Part shown: one piece after another, positions 46,101 to 56,400 of the stretch
Layout: each line of letters opens with the position of its first letter
Numbering within the stretch: the stretch's first letter is position 1
DNA from: Heterotrichella gracilis
Lineage: Eukaryota > Sar > Xanthophyceae > Tribonematales > Xanthonemataceae
Direction of reading: 5' to 3'
DNA: 64,000 bases
Assembly: GCA_032358255.1 (NCBI GenBank)
Contig: JAULBX010027274.1
Span: 62,001 to 126,000, forward strand
Position numbers and translations under genes: made by a program
The notes under the pieces: model-generated
Told to the model about the DNA's origin: nothing
Seen by the model: the letters and a program-made list of their open reading frames with translations, nothing else
Database searches by the model: none

Positions 46101-47295
46101 ACCCCCCTTCGGTGCGCATGCCCTCCCCCCTTGCATGCCCATGTGATGTGTGGGACAGCCCCATGTGATACGTGAAACAGCCCCGTGTTGTTAGGGTATG
46201 CTAACTATACTACCATTAGTGTAGTCAGTTTCCCCCTGGTGCCGTCTGTGTGCCATGTGAAGCAGCCCCCCCTGTGACCCCCGCCCGTCTGTGTGTGCCA
46301 CCTGTCAGGCTATGACACTAGGTGAAACAGGCCCATTTGGATATGTAAATAGGTGAAACAGGCCCATGTTTAACAACCACATGCCGTATATGAAACAGCC
46401 CCATGTGGATATGGGAACAGCCCCATGCAATGTGTGAAACAGCCCCATGTTAAAATTCCCACGTGACCCCCCCTGTGTGCCACGTGTCAGGCTATGGCGA
46501 CATGTCCCGGGACAGCCATGTGGGGGACAAGGTGCTGCTGATGGCGGTGCAGGGGATGAAACACCCCCCCTGGCTGTGGATCGTGGGGCACAGGCACCAG
46601 AGGTGAGATGCCTAGGGTTTAGGGTTCAAGGGTCAGGGTTTTATGGGTAAGGTGCATGCGCAGTGGTGAGCTGAGGGCCCGAGAGGGGAGGGGCCCCGGC
46701 AATTTCTATCAACCTACTAGTTCACCAATTTGTACCGGAATCCTTTTCTTTTATCATTCACTAGTACTAGTACTAGTCAACATTTCTTTTTAGTTGGGTG
46801 GTGACTCGCTGGATTCGTAGGTCGCAGTTTTCAATCTAACCAGAATCCAAGATTACCCAGTATGAGTCATATGATACCTCCCCTCTTCTTGCAGCCACGG
46901 TGCCTACCTTGTCCCCCACCTGGCCACCGGCAATCCAATATATTAATCCAATATTATTATTTTATCCAATATATATTCCAATAATACGTCCCCACTTCTT
47001 GCAGCCACGGCGCCTACCTTGTCCCCCACCTGGCCACAGGCAATTCAATATATTAATCCAATATCATTATTTTATCCAGTATGTATTCCATTAATACCTC
47101 CCCTCTTCTTGCAGCCACGGCGCCTACCTTGTCCCCCACCTGGCCACTGGCAAGCGCATCCTGCTCATCAACGCAGCGGTGGACCACATACTGTCGGGAA
47201 ACATGGCGGCGCAGCCTTTTGTGGTGGAGCGGGATATGCAGGGGGAGGTCAGGGTGTGGAGGAACGGGGAGGAGGTTCGCCCTTATAGCGGGTGA
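43171..47295 (+). CDS. MPPED-like metallophosphoesterase 2
   Basis: Seven exons: 43171-43495, 43840-43951, 44524-44572, 45012-45116, 46018-46111, 46491-46602, 47115-47295; 325 aa. Exons 2 and 6 are 112 bases in all three paralogues, and intron phases match. N-terminal hydrophobic segment (YLLALTLLPLIAIPFTSTA) is a signal peptide or anchor. Catalytic motifs: VVCLSDLHG, LIVAGDIG, LVTHGPPFG, VGHRHQ. The GNH[E/D] position reads GDAD, changing both the Asn and His. No Ala-rich stalk: only ~50 residues link the signal segment to the domain. Secreted or membrane-bound; the activity is uncertain given the motif change. Confidence 0.87.
43540..43625 (+). repeat. Copy of exon 1 3' end (metallophosphoesterase 2)
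   Basis: GTGGTTTGCCTGAGTGGCCT, GCTGCA and ACCTGGTCCAGGTG; strongly diverged copy of 43427-43500 in intron 1, at the same place as in paralogues 1 and 3. Confidence 0.85.
44010..44160 (+). repeat. Two copies of exon 2 3' end (metallophosphoesterase 2)
   Basis: CTGCCGCACCCCACCAAGCT, GGTCACATTCGGGTGGGT at 44018-44058, and CTGGCGCACCCAGCCAAGCT, GGTGACGTTCGGGTGGGT at 44112-44152. The real exon end is 43917-43957. Donors intact. Confidence 0.93.
44834..44894. mobile_element. 61-bp hairpin element with 7-bp target duplication
   Basis: Perfect 27-bp inverted arms (starting CAGGGGTGTTAATATATAAA) around a 7-base loop ATTTTGG. Flanked by the direct repeat ATTGCAC at 44827-44833 and 44895-44901, read as a target-site duplication. 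Non-autonomous miniature element with almost no interior; in intron 3 of metallophosphoesterase 2. Perfect arms suggest recent insertion. Confidence 0.88.
45175..45515 (+). repeat. Copies of exon 4 3' end (metallophosphoesterase 2)
   Basis: GGGGGCCTTTACCAGGTACA at 45180-45199, and CCAGTCCAAATGCACCGAGC, A.TGGGGGCCTTTACCGGGTACA at 45474-45515, repeat the exon end at 45086-45121. The spacer sequence with AATAAAGAAA..AAAACAAA also recurs twice. Confidence 0.88.
46300..46450 (+). repeat. GTGAAACAGCCCCATG repeats and exon 6 acceptor copy
   Basis: In intron 5 a ~16-40 base unit (GAAACAG.CCCATGT) recurs six times. 46297-46320 (CCACCTGTCAGGCTATG) copies the acceptor and start of exon 6 at 46480-46496. 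Confidence 0.85.
46885..47060 (+). repeat. Two copies of exon 7 5' end (metallophosphoesterase 2)
   Basis: 46888-46935 and 46998-47045 repeat 47108-47153: CTTCTTGCAGCCACGG, GCCTACCTTGTCCCCCACCT, GGCCAC.GGCAA. The period is about 110 bases, with AT-rich TCCAATATATTAATCCAATA spacers between. All acceptors look functional. Confidence 0.94.
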
Positions 47296-48743
47296 CTGTG
47301 CGCGAATTGCAAACCCCTGGATGCACCCGTATGTGGGGGTGAGGGAAGGGGGCGGGTGCGCCCCAGGCTTTTTTATGGGTATGCAGTGCCGTTTGGCTTA
47401 TTACAGGAATTACGGGAATTTTGAGACAGTTCCGGGGCTCACTAGACTGTTGAAGGCGTTGCTGCAAAAATTTACCTCGCTACTAAAGCAACAATGAATT
47501 TGTGAGGCCAAAAGGGCTCCGATATTGCTACTTATTTATTGTTTTTTTCTGATATTTGGGTGGTGCGTTTGTGTGAGTCAACTGGAAGGACCAGTTTCAC
47601 CCGCGGGGCAAGCCATTAGGGTTTAGGGTTGATCGGAACACCCTGGGTCAATATTGCATTGGACCCTCTGGCATTCTACCTATCTTGCCAGGCAGTAACT
47701 GCTGTTTTTTCCTCCCTCAAGGACTTCCAATCGCTTTCTATTTTTGCTTGTCGTTGAGTTCCCCAGGTGTTACACTCTTCCTTTGGTGTATTGGTTGTGT
47801 GTAGGACGCTCGGCAGCACCCACTTTAGAGGGGACCAATAATCGCCATAGCTAGAAACAAGGGGGGAAAGAACGTGCTCGTGTGAGCGTAGCCCTCTCCC
47901 ATTGAGCATTATGCCTTGGACGATGGCACTTCAATAGGGCCTGGGCCGTAGGCTAGGGCCCAGGCCCAGGTGGGCAGACAATACTCGATACTTTGCAGAG
48001 CGGTGGCAGATTTCAACCTCTGTAAAGAAGAGAGACTTTCTCGGCTGGAGAGGGTCACGGCACCATCATCCTGCAACTACTGCACTTAAGTGGTTGGAAC
48101 CCATCACATTCCGCACCTCCAGGGGTGGTATGTTAGGGCTGCACTGCACTAACTTGAAAACTTTAGTTGGACCCATTGAGTGATCGACAGAGTGAATCTC
48201 TCCAGCTGAGGGGTCTCTAACAGGACCAAAAAAAAGTTTGTCGTAAGGGCATCGAGGCGTTGCGACCTGGGTGGCCAACTATTAGTAACATGCATGCATG
48301 TGGGACTCCTCTTTTCAAGCAGCAGCTAGCCTGTGCCCTGCCAGACCCTGAATAGGCCTTTCAACCCAGAAGCCACATCCAGCACGAAGTCCACTCGCAC
48401 AAGGAGAACTCAACCCACGACCTGCATAAGGAGCAAAAGTCCTTCCTATTACCCACACCCGCATGAAGTCCTTCCCATTACCCACACCCGCAAAAGTCCT
48501 TCCTATTACCCATACCCGCATGAAGTGACACCACCCATGTGATCCGTCCCCAACACTGCCTTGGCCACACCCCGGGACAGCAAGCTTGAGAGAACAGCCT
48601 GCCCTAATCCTCCGTGCTGCAGCACACATCATGACAGCGCAGTGAAAGGTCCGACGATGGGCAATTTGGTCGTTCCTCCGTACACTTACAGTGTACTTCT
48701 GTCCCTCGTTTTGGCGTTTGCTTCTGAAACTTACTGAAGCACC
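47296..48743. other. Intergenic between metallophosphoesterases 2 and 3
   Basis: No gene recognised. Contains a ~29-bp minisatellite at 48434-48530 and a self-complementary GGCCTGGGC/GCCCAGGCC patch at 47939-47971. Confidence 0.5.
48434..48530 (+). repeat. ~29-bp minisatellite
   Basis: Three units of AAGTCCTTCCTATTACCCAC then ACCCGCATG, two substitutions among them. Upstream of metallophosphoesterase 3. Confidence 0.92.
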
Positions 48744-51700
48744 ATGCCAAGGGCCAGCTCCTACCTAGCACCTACCCTCCTTACAATTATGTTGGTCCCC
48801 CTCGTCTGTCACCCCTCCCCCACCGCCGCCACCACCGCTGCCACCTCCACCGCCGCCACAGAAACAAGACAAGCACAGCAGGGCACCACCACCACACAAC
48901 CGGACCCCTTCAAAACAGACTGCAGCTCCCATAGAGGCCAGCACCAAGCAGGGTCCGCAGCAAAAACCCTACAGCTAGGGTCAGCAGCAACCCTACAGCA
49001 GCAGCAGCACCGGTGCCTGCCTGAGCACACACCCCCAAAACCCTTGCGCGTGGTTTGCCTGAGCGACCTGCACGGCCTGCACACAAGACAGGGTCTGGTC
49101 AAGGTGCCCGACGGTGAGAAAAGAAACCCTGCACTAGGGTTTTTGCACAAACTTGGCTAGACCCTTGCGTGTGGTTTGCCTGAGCGACCTGCACGGGTTG
49201 CACACAAGGGGAGACCTGGTCAAGGTGCCCGACGGTGAGCCAACAAAAACCCTGCACTAGGGTATGTGCGTCAGCTGACCGGTGTACCCTCAACCCTGAA
49301 CCGTAAACCCTAAACAGTACACCCAGCTCAGCACTCATCATTTAAGCAGGGGTTGCACCATGCAGGTCCTGCATCCTAAACACTAAACCTTGGGTTTTGA
49401 CCTGGCACTAATCTGCTTTCATGCTTGGCCGCAGGCGATGTGCTGATCGTTGCTGGGGACGTCGGCCTCACCTCCGCACGTGACGTGCCCCCCTTCAATG
49501 ACTGGCTGGGAGAGCTGTCCCATGCCATCAAGCTGGTCACGTTCGGGTGGGTGCGCCGGGAAAGTGGGTTAGGGTTAGGGTGCAGGTAAGGGTTTAGGGT
49601 TGAGAAGCTGCCCCACCCAATCAAGCTGGTCACGTGCGTGTGGGTGCAGTGGGAAAGGGGTTTAGGGTTAGGGTGCAGGTAAGGGTTCAGGGTTAGGGAG
49701 CTGCCCCACCCCATCAAGCTGCCCTACCCTAGGAAAGAGAGGGGGTTCGGTTGCAAGGGGTGATAGCTTGGGGGTGCGCCTGGAAGGGGAGGGTGACTAC
49801 TGGGCTTGTGTTGGTCCATGTCATACGTCATATGCGGCATACGGGTACCTTGTGCAGCAAAATGGTTGTTTTCCAAATAGTACGGTAGCACCACCGTCAC
49901 AATGCATACGTGAATGCTCTTTGTCACCTGCCTATTGCCGTGTGACCCTATGGGGTGGGAGGTGCCCCGGTAATGGCTATGGTGCTGCCGCCGTGGTAAA
50001 TTTCATGTTCGCATTCATGTATGGGTGAACACTTGCCATGCTTCCTGCAGCAACATGGACTTCTGGGCAGACTCGGATGCCTACTCAGCAGCCGCACTGG
50101 TAGGTGCCCTCACATCACCAATTACATGATTATAGCCTATATACGTGTTGTAAATGGGGGGTGGGTGGGCGGTATCGAGCAGATGTCATTGCTAGCTGAT
50201 GCGGATGTTGTCGCTCTGTCCCATAGGCCGGTCTGCCTTGTGTGTATGGTACAGGATGCTGCTAGCCCTTGGATCCAGTGTGGTCCATGCATCAATTTGA
50301 TCCATCCTCATGCTGATGTTGTTGTGGTCCAACACATTGAGGTGCCCCCCTTCCTGGATGGTGCAGGATGCTGCTAGCCACGTGGTGGTCAACCAAGCGG
50401 TCCGGTTGACCACCCCACAGGGCGTGCTGCGGGTTACCGCCAGTCCAGACACTCCGGCGTTTGGGGGCAAATTCCAGGTAGGTGGGGATTTTAGGTTGAC
50501 AGTTGGTGCAAAAATAAATGGCAGGGCAGGTCACAAGCGACCTTGAGATAAGACATGTTTTTCTATTGCTACTGTACCAGGCACTACCAGGTAATTGAAT
50601 TTTCAGGATGACCCGGTTTATTCTCTAAAGCTCCTTGTGGGTACTGGGGACAGAATGAACTTTGGACTGCCCCTTTCAGAGTAGGAATTCAATGTTGCCT
50701 GCCCCATTCTGTAGCAGGAATTTTGACCTACCTTTTCCCTCCCCGTCTCTGTAGCTTCACGGCATCTCCCAGGCAAGGGACCACTGGAGGCGCCTCCTGC
50801 CCCCCACCCACATGTGCAACATCTTGGTGACGCATGGACCCCCTTTCGGTGCGCCCACCCACCCATTGCATGCCACGTGGCATCCTGTTGTGTACCCCAT
50901 GTGATCTTCTGCAGTTGCCATGTGCGCCCCCCCATTATTGCTTTGTATAAGTACAATTGTGAGGTCAAGTGCCTTTGCCACAGTAACGTCTTTGGCTGCC
51001 TCACTGCTGTATACGGTATTGAGGCAGCAACGTTATGCGACCTCACGGGGGCAGCTACATGGGCTCCCTAGCCGCAATGCATCCACCATGTGGGCTGCTG
51101 TACGCCCCATGTGAACCAGCCCTACGTGATTTGTGGAACAGCCCCTGTGAATAACGTGTACGTACCACGTGTGTGATACGTGAAACATCCCATGTGACGC
51201 ATGCATCAGCCCTGCAGTTCGTGATGCAGCCCCATGCGTGCCACCTGGCAGGCTATGGCACCAGGTGAAACAGCCTGATGGTTAACAGCCCCCATATGAT
51301 TCCCCCCGTTGTGTGTGCCACGTGGCAGGCTATGGCACTAGGTGAAACAGCCCCATGGTTAACAGCCCCCATATGATCCCCCCCCTTGTGTGTGCCACCT
51401 GTCAGGCTATGGCGATGTGTCCCGGGGCCGCCATGTGGGGGACCGGGCCCTGCTGGCGGCTGTGCAGGCACTGGAGGAGCCGCCCTGGCTGTGGGTGGTG
51501 GGGCACATACACCAGAGGTGAGCCATGGCATAGATTCCCTTGCCAAGAACGTATGCAATTGGGGCAATTGGGTTGCACGCGTCATGTACTACACCGTCTG
51601 CAGTGCAGTGCGGTGGTACAGTGAATACCACGTATATGTCATCTCTCAGAGAAAGGAGAGGAGTGCACTGCAGGGGTGGAGCATTAGGATTAAAGCAATC

Positions 51701-52045
51701 TTTAATACTAATGCTCTACCCCTGCAGTGCAGCCACGGCGCCTACCGGGTACCCCACCACGCCACCGGCGCTCCATTATAAATCAACATTGTAATTCAGT
51801 ATTGCTCAATGTGGAATTTATCAATCTGTCCTCTTGTGTGCAGCCATGGCGCCTACTGGGTACCCCACCACGCCACTGACACCCGCATACTCATGGTCAA
51901 CGCGGGGGTGGACTACCTGAGGTCAGGGGACAGCAGTGCACAGCCCTTTGTGGTGGAGCGGGTGCAAGGAGGGAGCAGCAGGGTGTGGAGGAACGGGGAG
52001 GAGGTGCAGCCGCAAGTGCTGGGAGGGATGACAACCCCGGGATGA
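48744..52045 (+). CDS. MPPED-like metallophosphoesterase 3
   Basis: Seven exons: 48744-49113, 49435-49546, 50051-50099, 50367-50477, 50755-50848, 51406-51517, 51844-52045; 349 aa. Signal peptide (YLAPTLLTIMLVPLVCHPSP), then a Thr/Ala/Gln-rich linker of ~75 residues. Domain motifs: VVCLSDLHG, LIVAGDVG, FNDWLGELSH, LVTHGPPFG, VGHIHQ. GNH[E/D] is GNMD. The C-terminal tail (QPQVLGGMTTPG) is longer than in paralogues 1 and 2. Same exon phases as the other two, so it arose by tandem duplication. Confidence 0.87.
49150..49240 (+). repeat. Copy of exon 1 3' end (metallophosphoesterase 3)
   Basis: CCCTTGCGTGTGGTTTGCCT, GAGCGACCTGCACGGGTTGC, ACCTGGTCAAGGTGCCCGAC, GGTGAG: an almost intact copy of 49038-49118 with a good donor. 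It shares CACGGGTTGCACACA with the copy in paralogue 1, against CACGGCCTGCACACA in the exons of paralogues 2 and 3. Confidence 0.93.
49595..49730 (+). repeat. Two copies of exon 2 3' end (metallophosphoesterase 3)
   Basis: GAGAAGCTGCCCCACCCAAT, CAAGCTGGTCACGT at 49600-49642, and GAGCTGCCCCACCCCATCAA at 49698-49722; the real end is 49511-49552. Confidence 0.88.
51240..51405 (+). repeat. Two copies of exon 6 acceptor and start (metallophosphoesterase 3)
   Basis: GTGCCAC.TGGCAGGCTATGG at 51238-51258 and 51316-51337, with the real acceptor at 51394-51412. The ~78-base unit includes GTGAAACAGCC, GGTTAACAGCCCCCATATGA and TCCCCCC. Confidence 0.92.
51665..51730. repeat. 66-bp hairpin abutting a duplicated splice acceptor
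   Basis: 31-bp inverted arms (GCACTGCAGGGGTGGAGCAT.. ) at 51665-51695 and 51700-51730, two mismatches, 4-base loop. The right arm ends CTGCAGTGC and runs into AGCCACGGCGCCTAC, the copy of the exon 7 start, so the arm supplies the copied acceptor's TGCAG. Confidence 0.85.
51727..51775 (+). repeat. Copy of exon 7 5' end (metallophosphoesterase 3)
   Basis: GCAGCCACGGCGCCTACCGG, GTACCCCACCACGCCAC repeats 51840-51886. Located in intron 6. Confidence 0.93.
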
Positions 52046-53479
52046 CAGACTGTGAGCATCACACTAACACACTGCCACTATGATAGAACTATGTTTTGTT
52101 TCGGCCCGATGAAGTGGGTCATAATTTTTAGTAAACTGTATTGGGTGGCATGGTCTGCACCTTTTTGGAGGCGATGTGTGGTTAATTAAATTCACAACGT
52201 CTTTTTTCAGACTCCTAAATACATTTTTTTTTGCTTAATTCTAGTTATCATTTGAGCCAAATTGACAACTAGAATTCATGGTCAGCTTTCGTCTAATGCT
52301 TTGGCGTTGTATTCTTTTCTCATTTATATTGAAATAAGTTATTTCAGAAGCCCGAGCTCCAGCACCACTGTAACTTCAGTACTATGTCTTGCTATGGAAG
52401 TCCTCCTGCTGACCTCACTGAAACGGCTCGCAACATTTAAATAGAAACTCCCTTGTGGACTAGCCCCAGCAGCCACTGGCAGTGCACTCTCCTTCCATCA
52501 GTGTTCAAGTCGCCTCCCCCCACACAGTTCCAGCAGTCAGTGTGTGCACACGTTAAGCAGTGAACACACCTTTGCACAGAGACATTGAGCGTGTAAAACA
52601 CAAGCAGGAAAGGATGCCAACCCTGCTACAGTGGACCCTGCGGAAGCACTGGTTGTTGACTGGCCATGGGCTAGGACACTGCTTTAAAGAACACAGTAGT
52701 GTCGAGTGTAAACGGGCATGCCCGGGCATGCCCAGCTAGATCATGCAAGTATTGCTCCACTGCCTCACAACCGCTGACAATGGCGCGCTGGCGAGGATAC
52801 CTGCACGTTGCACCTCAGCCTATCCTCGGCCACATGCATGCATGCATTGCGTTGCCAATCATTCATAGGTTGCATTGAATACATTATGAACGCCAGCGTC
52901 ACGTTGTGGGCACCTTGATGACCGAGTGGGCAAACATGTGATAGCTGGCCTCAGCTGGTGGTCGCTGAGAGGGTAGCAAAAACCATGCCAGCTATGAGCC
53001 AAGGTTCGTCTTCCATACCCGCCAATCTGTTTTGCTTTTTTTGCTTTTGCTCCAGGCTGATCAGGCCTTGCAGGGAAGTTTGGTTGGGAGGGACAATGCT
53101 CAACTTTGCACTTTTGTCAGACAAGAATGAATCTTGAGTTCAAGAGAACAAGAGGGTTCAACCGTTGCTGAAAAGCTGAGCCTTGCTGCTTACTTGCACA
53201 GCGCACTGTTTACCGGAATATTGAAGTCCAGGATGTTTCAAACTGCTCAATAAAGTTAAATTAACAGTCAATTGGCCGCGCTTAATCATGATAAGCCATG
53301 ACGTCCATTCCAACACGTGGTAGCATGACAATAACCGTTGTAAAAAACCAGCTTGATATTCTCAAAAAAAAGACGCGGAGAGTAATTACAGGTACTCTCA
53401 AACTCTCCCACCTCCCACTCCCCAATTCCCACTCCCACCCCCCACTCCCCTCCCCTCCTCCCCTCCCCTCCCCCTTCCC
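52046..53479. other. Convergent intergenic region
   Basis: Between metallophosphoesterase 3 (+) and GT61 (-) stops. No gene recognised. A 10-bp inverted pair AATTCTAGTT / AACTAGAATT lies at about 52238-52277. TTACA at 53386-53390, the complement of TGTAA, is 90 bases beyond the GT61 stop and may be its polyadenylation signal. Confidence 0.5.
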
Positions 53480-56400
53480 CTATATCGCCAGCCCCGGCAC
53501 GTCCTCCCCTGCCCCCTCCCCCCCCTTCACCCGCGCCAGCTGCTGCAACAAGGGACCCAGCTGGCGCCTGAACACAGGCCAGGAGATGGAATAGGACACC
53601 TGTCGGGGCCACCAAATGTCGCACATCTGGGGGTCCACGTGGGGCGGGCACTCCCCCTTTTCCACCACTGCGAGCTTGTTCTCTGGGGATTGCGCGCGCC
53701 ACTCGGGGAAGCCCCATAGTGCCTGTGGGGAGAGGGAGAGGGGGGTTGTGCAGGGGATGATGGGGGTAACACAGGGGGTGTCAGGTGCATGAAGTTTCTA
53801 CCCTTTTTTACTGACATGCAGAATCTCAAGCTCAGATGCAGGGTGGTGGACCTTGAAACTCTGCATGTTGGTCAACAAGGCGTAGCAACTTCATGCAGGC
53901 ATACAAACATGCAGGGCATTTTGCACAAGGATGCCCCCAAGGGTTTTCCGGCGCCCACACAAGGGTTATCTGCGCTCACGTCTGTGTTGTACATCAGGTT
54001 GTACCGCTGGTGGTTGTGCAGGTAGGTCAGCGACGCGTTGAACCCAAACTGGTGACGCAACGCCTGCACCATCCCATGCACCCGGGGTTGCTGGCGGCCT
54101 GGCCAGGGGATCAGCTCCATCCCCACCGATCCCTGAAGAAATGAACGCGAGAGGGGAGGGCAATGTGAGAAGGGGTCAGGGTGGGCCGCTGAACAGAGCC
54201 AAGGCAGGGTTTGTACGGAGGGCAATTCTCTAGACCCCAGTCCACAGGGTTGGGTGCAGGATGTGAGCATGTTTGCTAGGTCTAGGATTGAAAAGCATAT
54301 AGATCAGGGTGTCCTTGTGCGTACCTGTGGCATGAAGATGGTGTGCGCCATGGTGGCCCCATGGGTCCACACCAGCAGGCTGCTGGTTAGGGTTTAGGGT
54401 TCAGAACTTCTAGGGTTTAGGGTGTCCCTGTGCGCACCTGTGGCATGAAGATGGTGTGCGCCATGGTGGCCCCATGGGTCCATACCAGCAGGCTGCTGTT
54501 CCAAAACACAGCTGCTTGCCGCCTGCAAGGGGAGGGGTTGCGCAGTGAGCACAGGAGCAATGGGGATTGGGCGAGGGGCTAGAGCGGCCCTCTCCTGCTT
54601 CCATGCGCGCTTCCCCACCCGTAGGAAGACAACAAAAGACAACAATAACTTATATAGGTAAATAGTATAAAATAATAAAACATATTCTGATTAAATAGTG
54701 ATCATATAAGAACACAACAAAAGGGAGAAAAACATGATGAAAAGCATTTTACCTCAGGCTCCACGTGTCGTCCATGTACACTATCCGCACCGCCAGCTGG
54801 CGGCCCAGGGCACGCGCCAGCTCATCCCTCGTGCGCCCCGCCAGCTGAGCCACAGTCAGCAGTGCGCGCCCCTCATCGTGGTGCCGGTTGACAAAGGTGG
54901 CCACCGTGGGGGCGAAGGGGGCCTGAAAGGGGGGGGGGGGGTCTGACCCAGGGATTTGGCGATTTTTGGGGGCGGGGGGACCGTGCACGCATGGCACTGG
55001 GGGTTGTATTCTGCAGGTTTATCTTTAGGGTTTTGGGTTTAGAGACAGAGCGCTACAGCCAGGAGTGCGCGGCCCTCACTAAGGTGCCGGTTGACAATGG
55101 TGGGTGAGTAGGGAGCTTGGTTAAGAATAGTGAAAGGGTAAAATAAGGTAAATTCATATATATATTTGGGGCCTGCTGGAATGTATGCTGGCGCAATGTG
55201 CAAACCCCTGCATACCTTTTTGGTGATGAAGTCCTCCCCTATGCAGTCCGCCAGTACCCGCCGCCATCGCTGCGTCTCTGCCACAGGGGGCTCACGATAC
55301 TCGCGCTCCTTGAACCTGTAAGGAGGGAATGTGCGTCATGCACTGCGCCAGATTCTTAACCATATGCTTCAGGGCATACACCTTGGTGCATGGGCTGCGC
55401 TGGCGCAGGCAAGGCTGCCACTGGCTGCCACCACCAACCATGTGTTGACAACCATTTACCATGCACAGGCCTGCCGCAGCCGAACAGCAACACCACCAGC
55501 AAAACCAACGATGATCAACCCACCACAAGATGCACTTCCTTTCGACTTTTTAGCAATTAGCAATCCAAAACCCATCTGACAAGCGGCCGCTAGTAAGCAC
55601 CACCACAATCCAAACAATTTCAAAAATCACGCGGCCACATGCATCCCCGTACACCCTCCACCCCGCCACCGACCTGTATCTAAACCCTAACCCTTTACCG
55701 GCCTCACCTGCGCTCCCAGTTATGGAACACCCGCACCTCCTGGCCTGTACCTACGAGGGCATGGTGCAGCACTACTGCCTGCATGCGGGTGGGTTGTCAG
55801 TGGTTGCAACTCTATAGAAATTGAACTGTAGTTGTATATTGGGTAATTTCATGCAAGTCTTTATGATTATGATTTGAATTCTTGTCACGTGTGGTCCATG
55901 TCGCGCCAGTTAAGCATGTACCACATTTTTAAATCTGTTTTTTAAAAAGATGTGCCAACCATGCCCTTATGACGTTGCCTTGCAATCTTGCCAAACGAAT
56001 AATTGTCACCATGTTGTTATCACTTTCAGCAGCGCACCTTGTTTTCCAGGGAGGCATCCCCGATGTGCACAAACGGGTGGGGCGTCAGGCACGCGAGGGC
56101 GTCCCGCACCGCAGGCAGCAGCCCATACTGCGGCACAGTCGGCGGCAGCTGCTGGACGAAAAATGCGCGCAATTCCGAGCCGGGGTCGTAATTGCACAGC
56201 CCCAAATGCCGGCACAGCAGCAGGTGGAATGTGGGGAGTGCCTCGGAGAACATGTGGTAGAAGTTGGTGTAGTGCTGCTGGTGGAAGAGGGCTGCCAGGG
56301 GCACCTCGTGCACCTCTGCCACCTGGTTGGTGTCTTGCCAGTCAAAGGGCAGCTCTGATTGGTCCACCACCTCCAGCTGTGTGCGTAGGGGGGGTACAAT

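Noticed and set aside
46300-46450. Regular GAAACAG..CCCATG repeats as a CRISPR-like array
   Set aside because: Eukaryotic intron, irregular spacing, spacers themselves similar; matches duplicated acceptor units in the paralogue.
49150-49240. Exon 1 end copy in metallophosphoesterase 3 as a true extra exon
   Set aside because: Has a good donor but no acceptor before it, repeats the catalytic DLHG segment and would duplicate the active-site strand.
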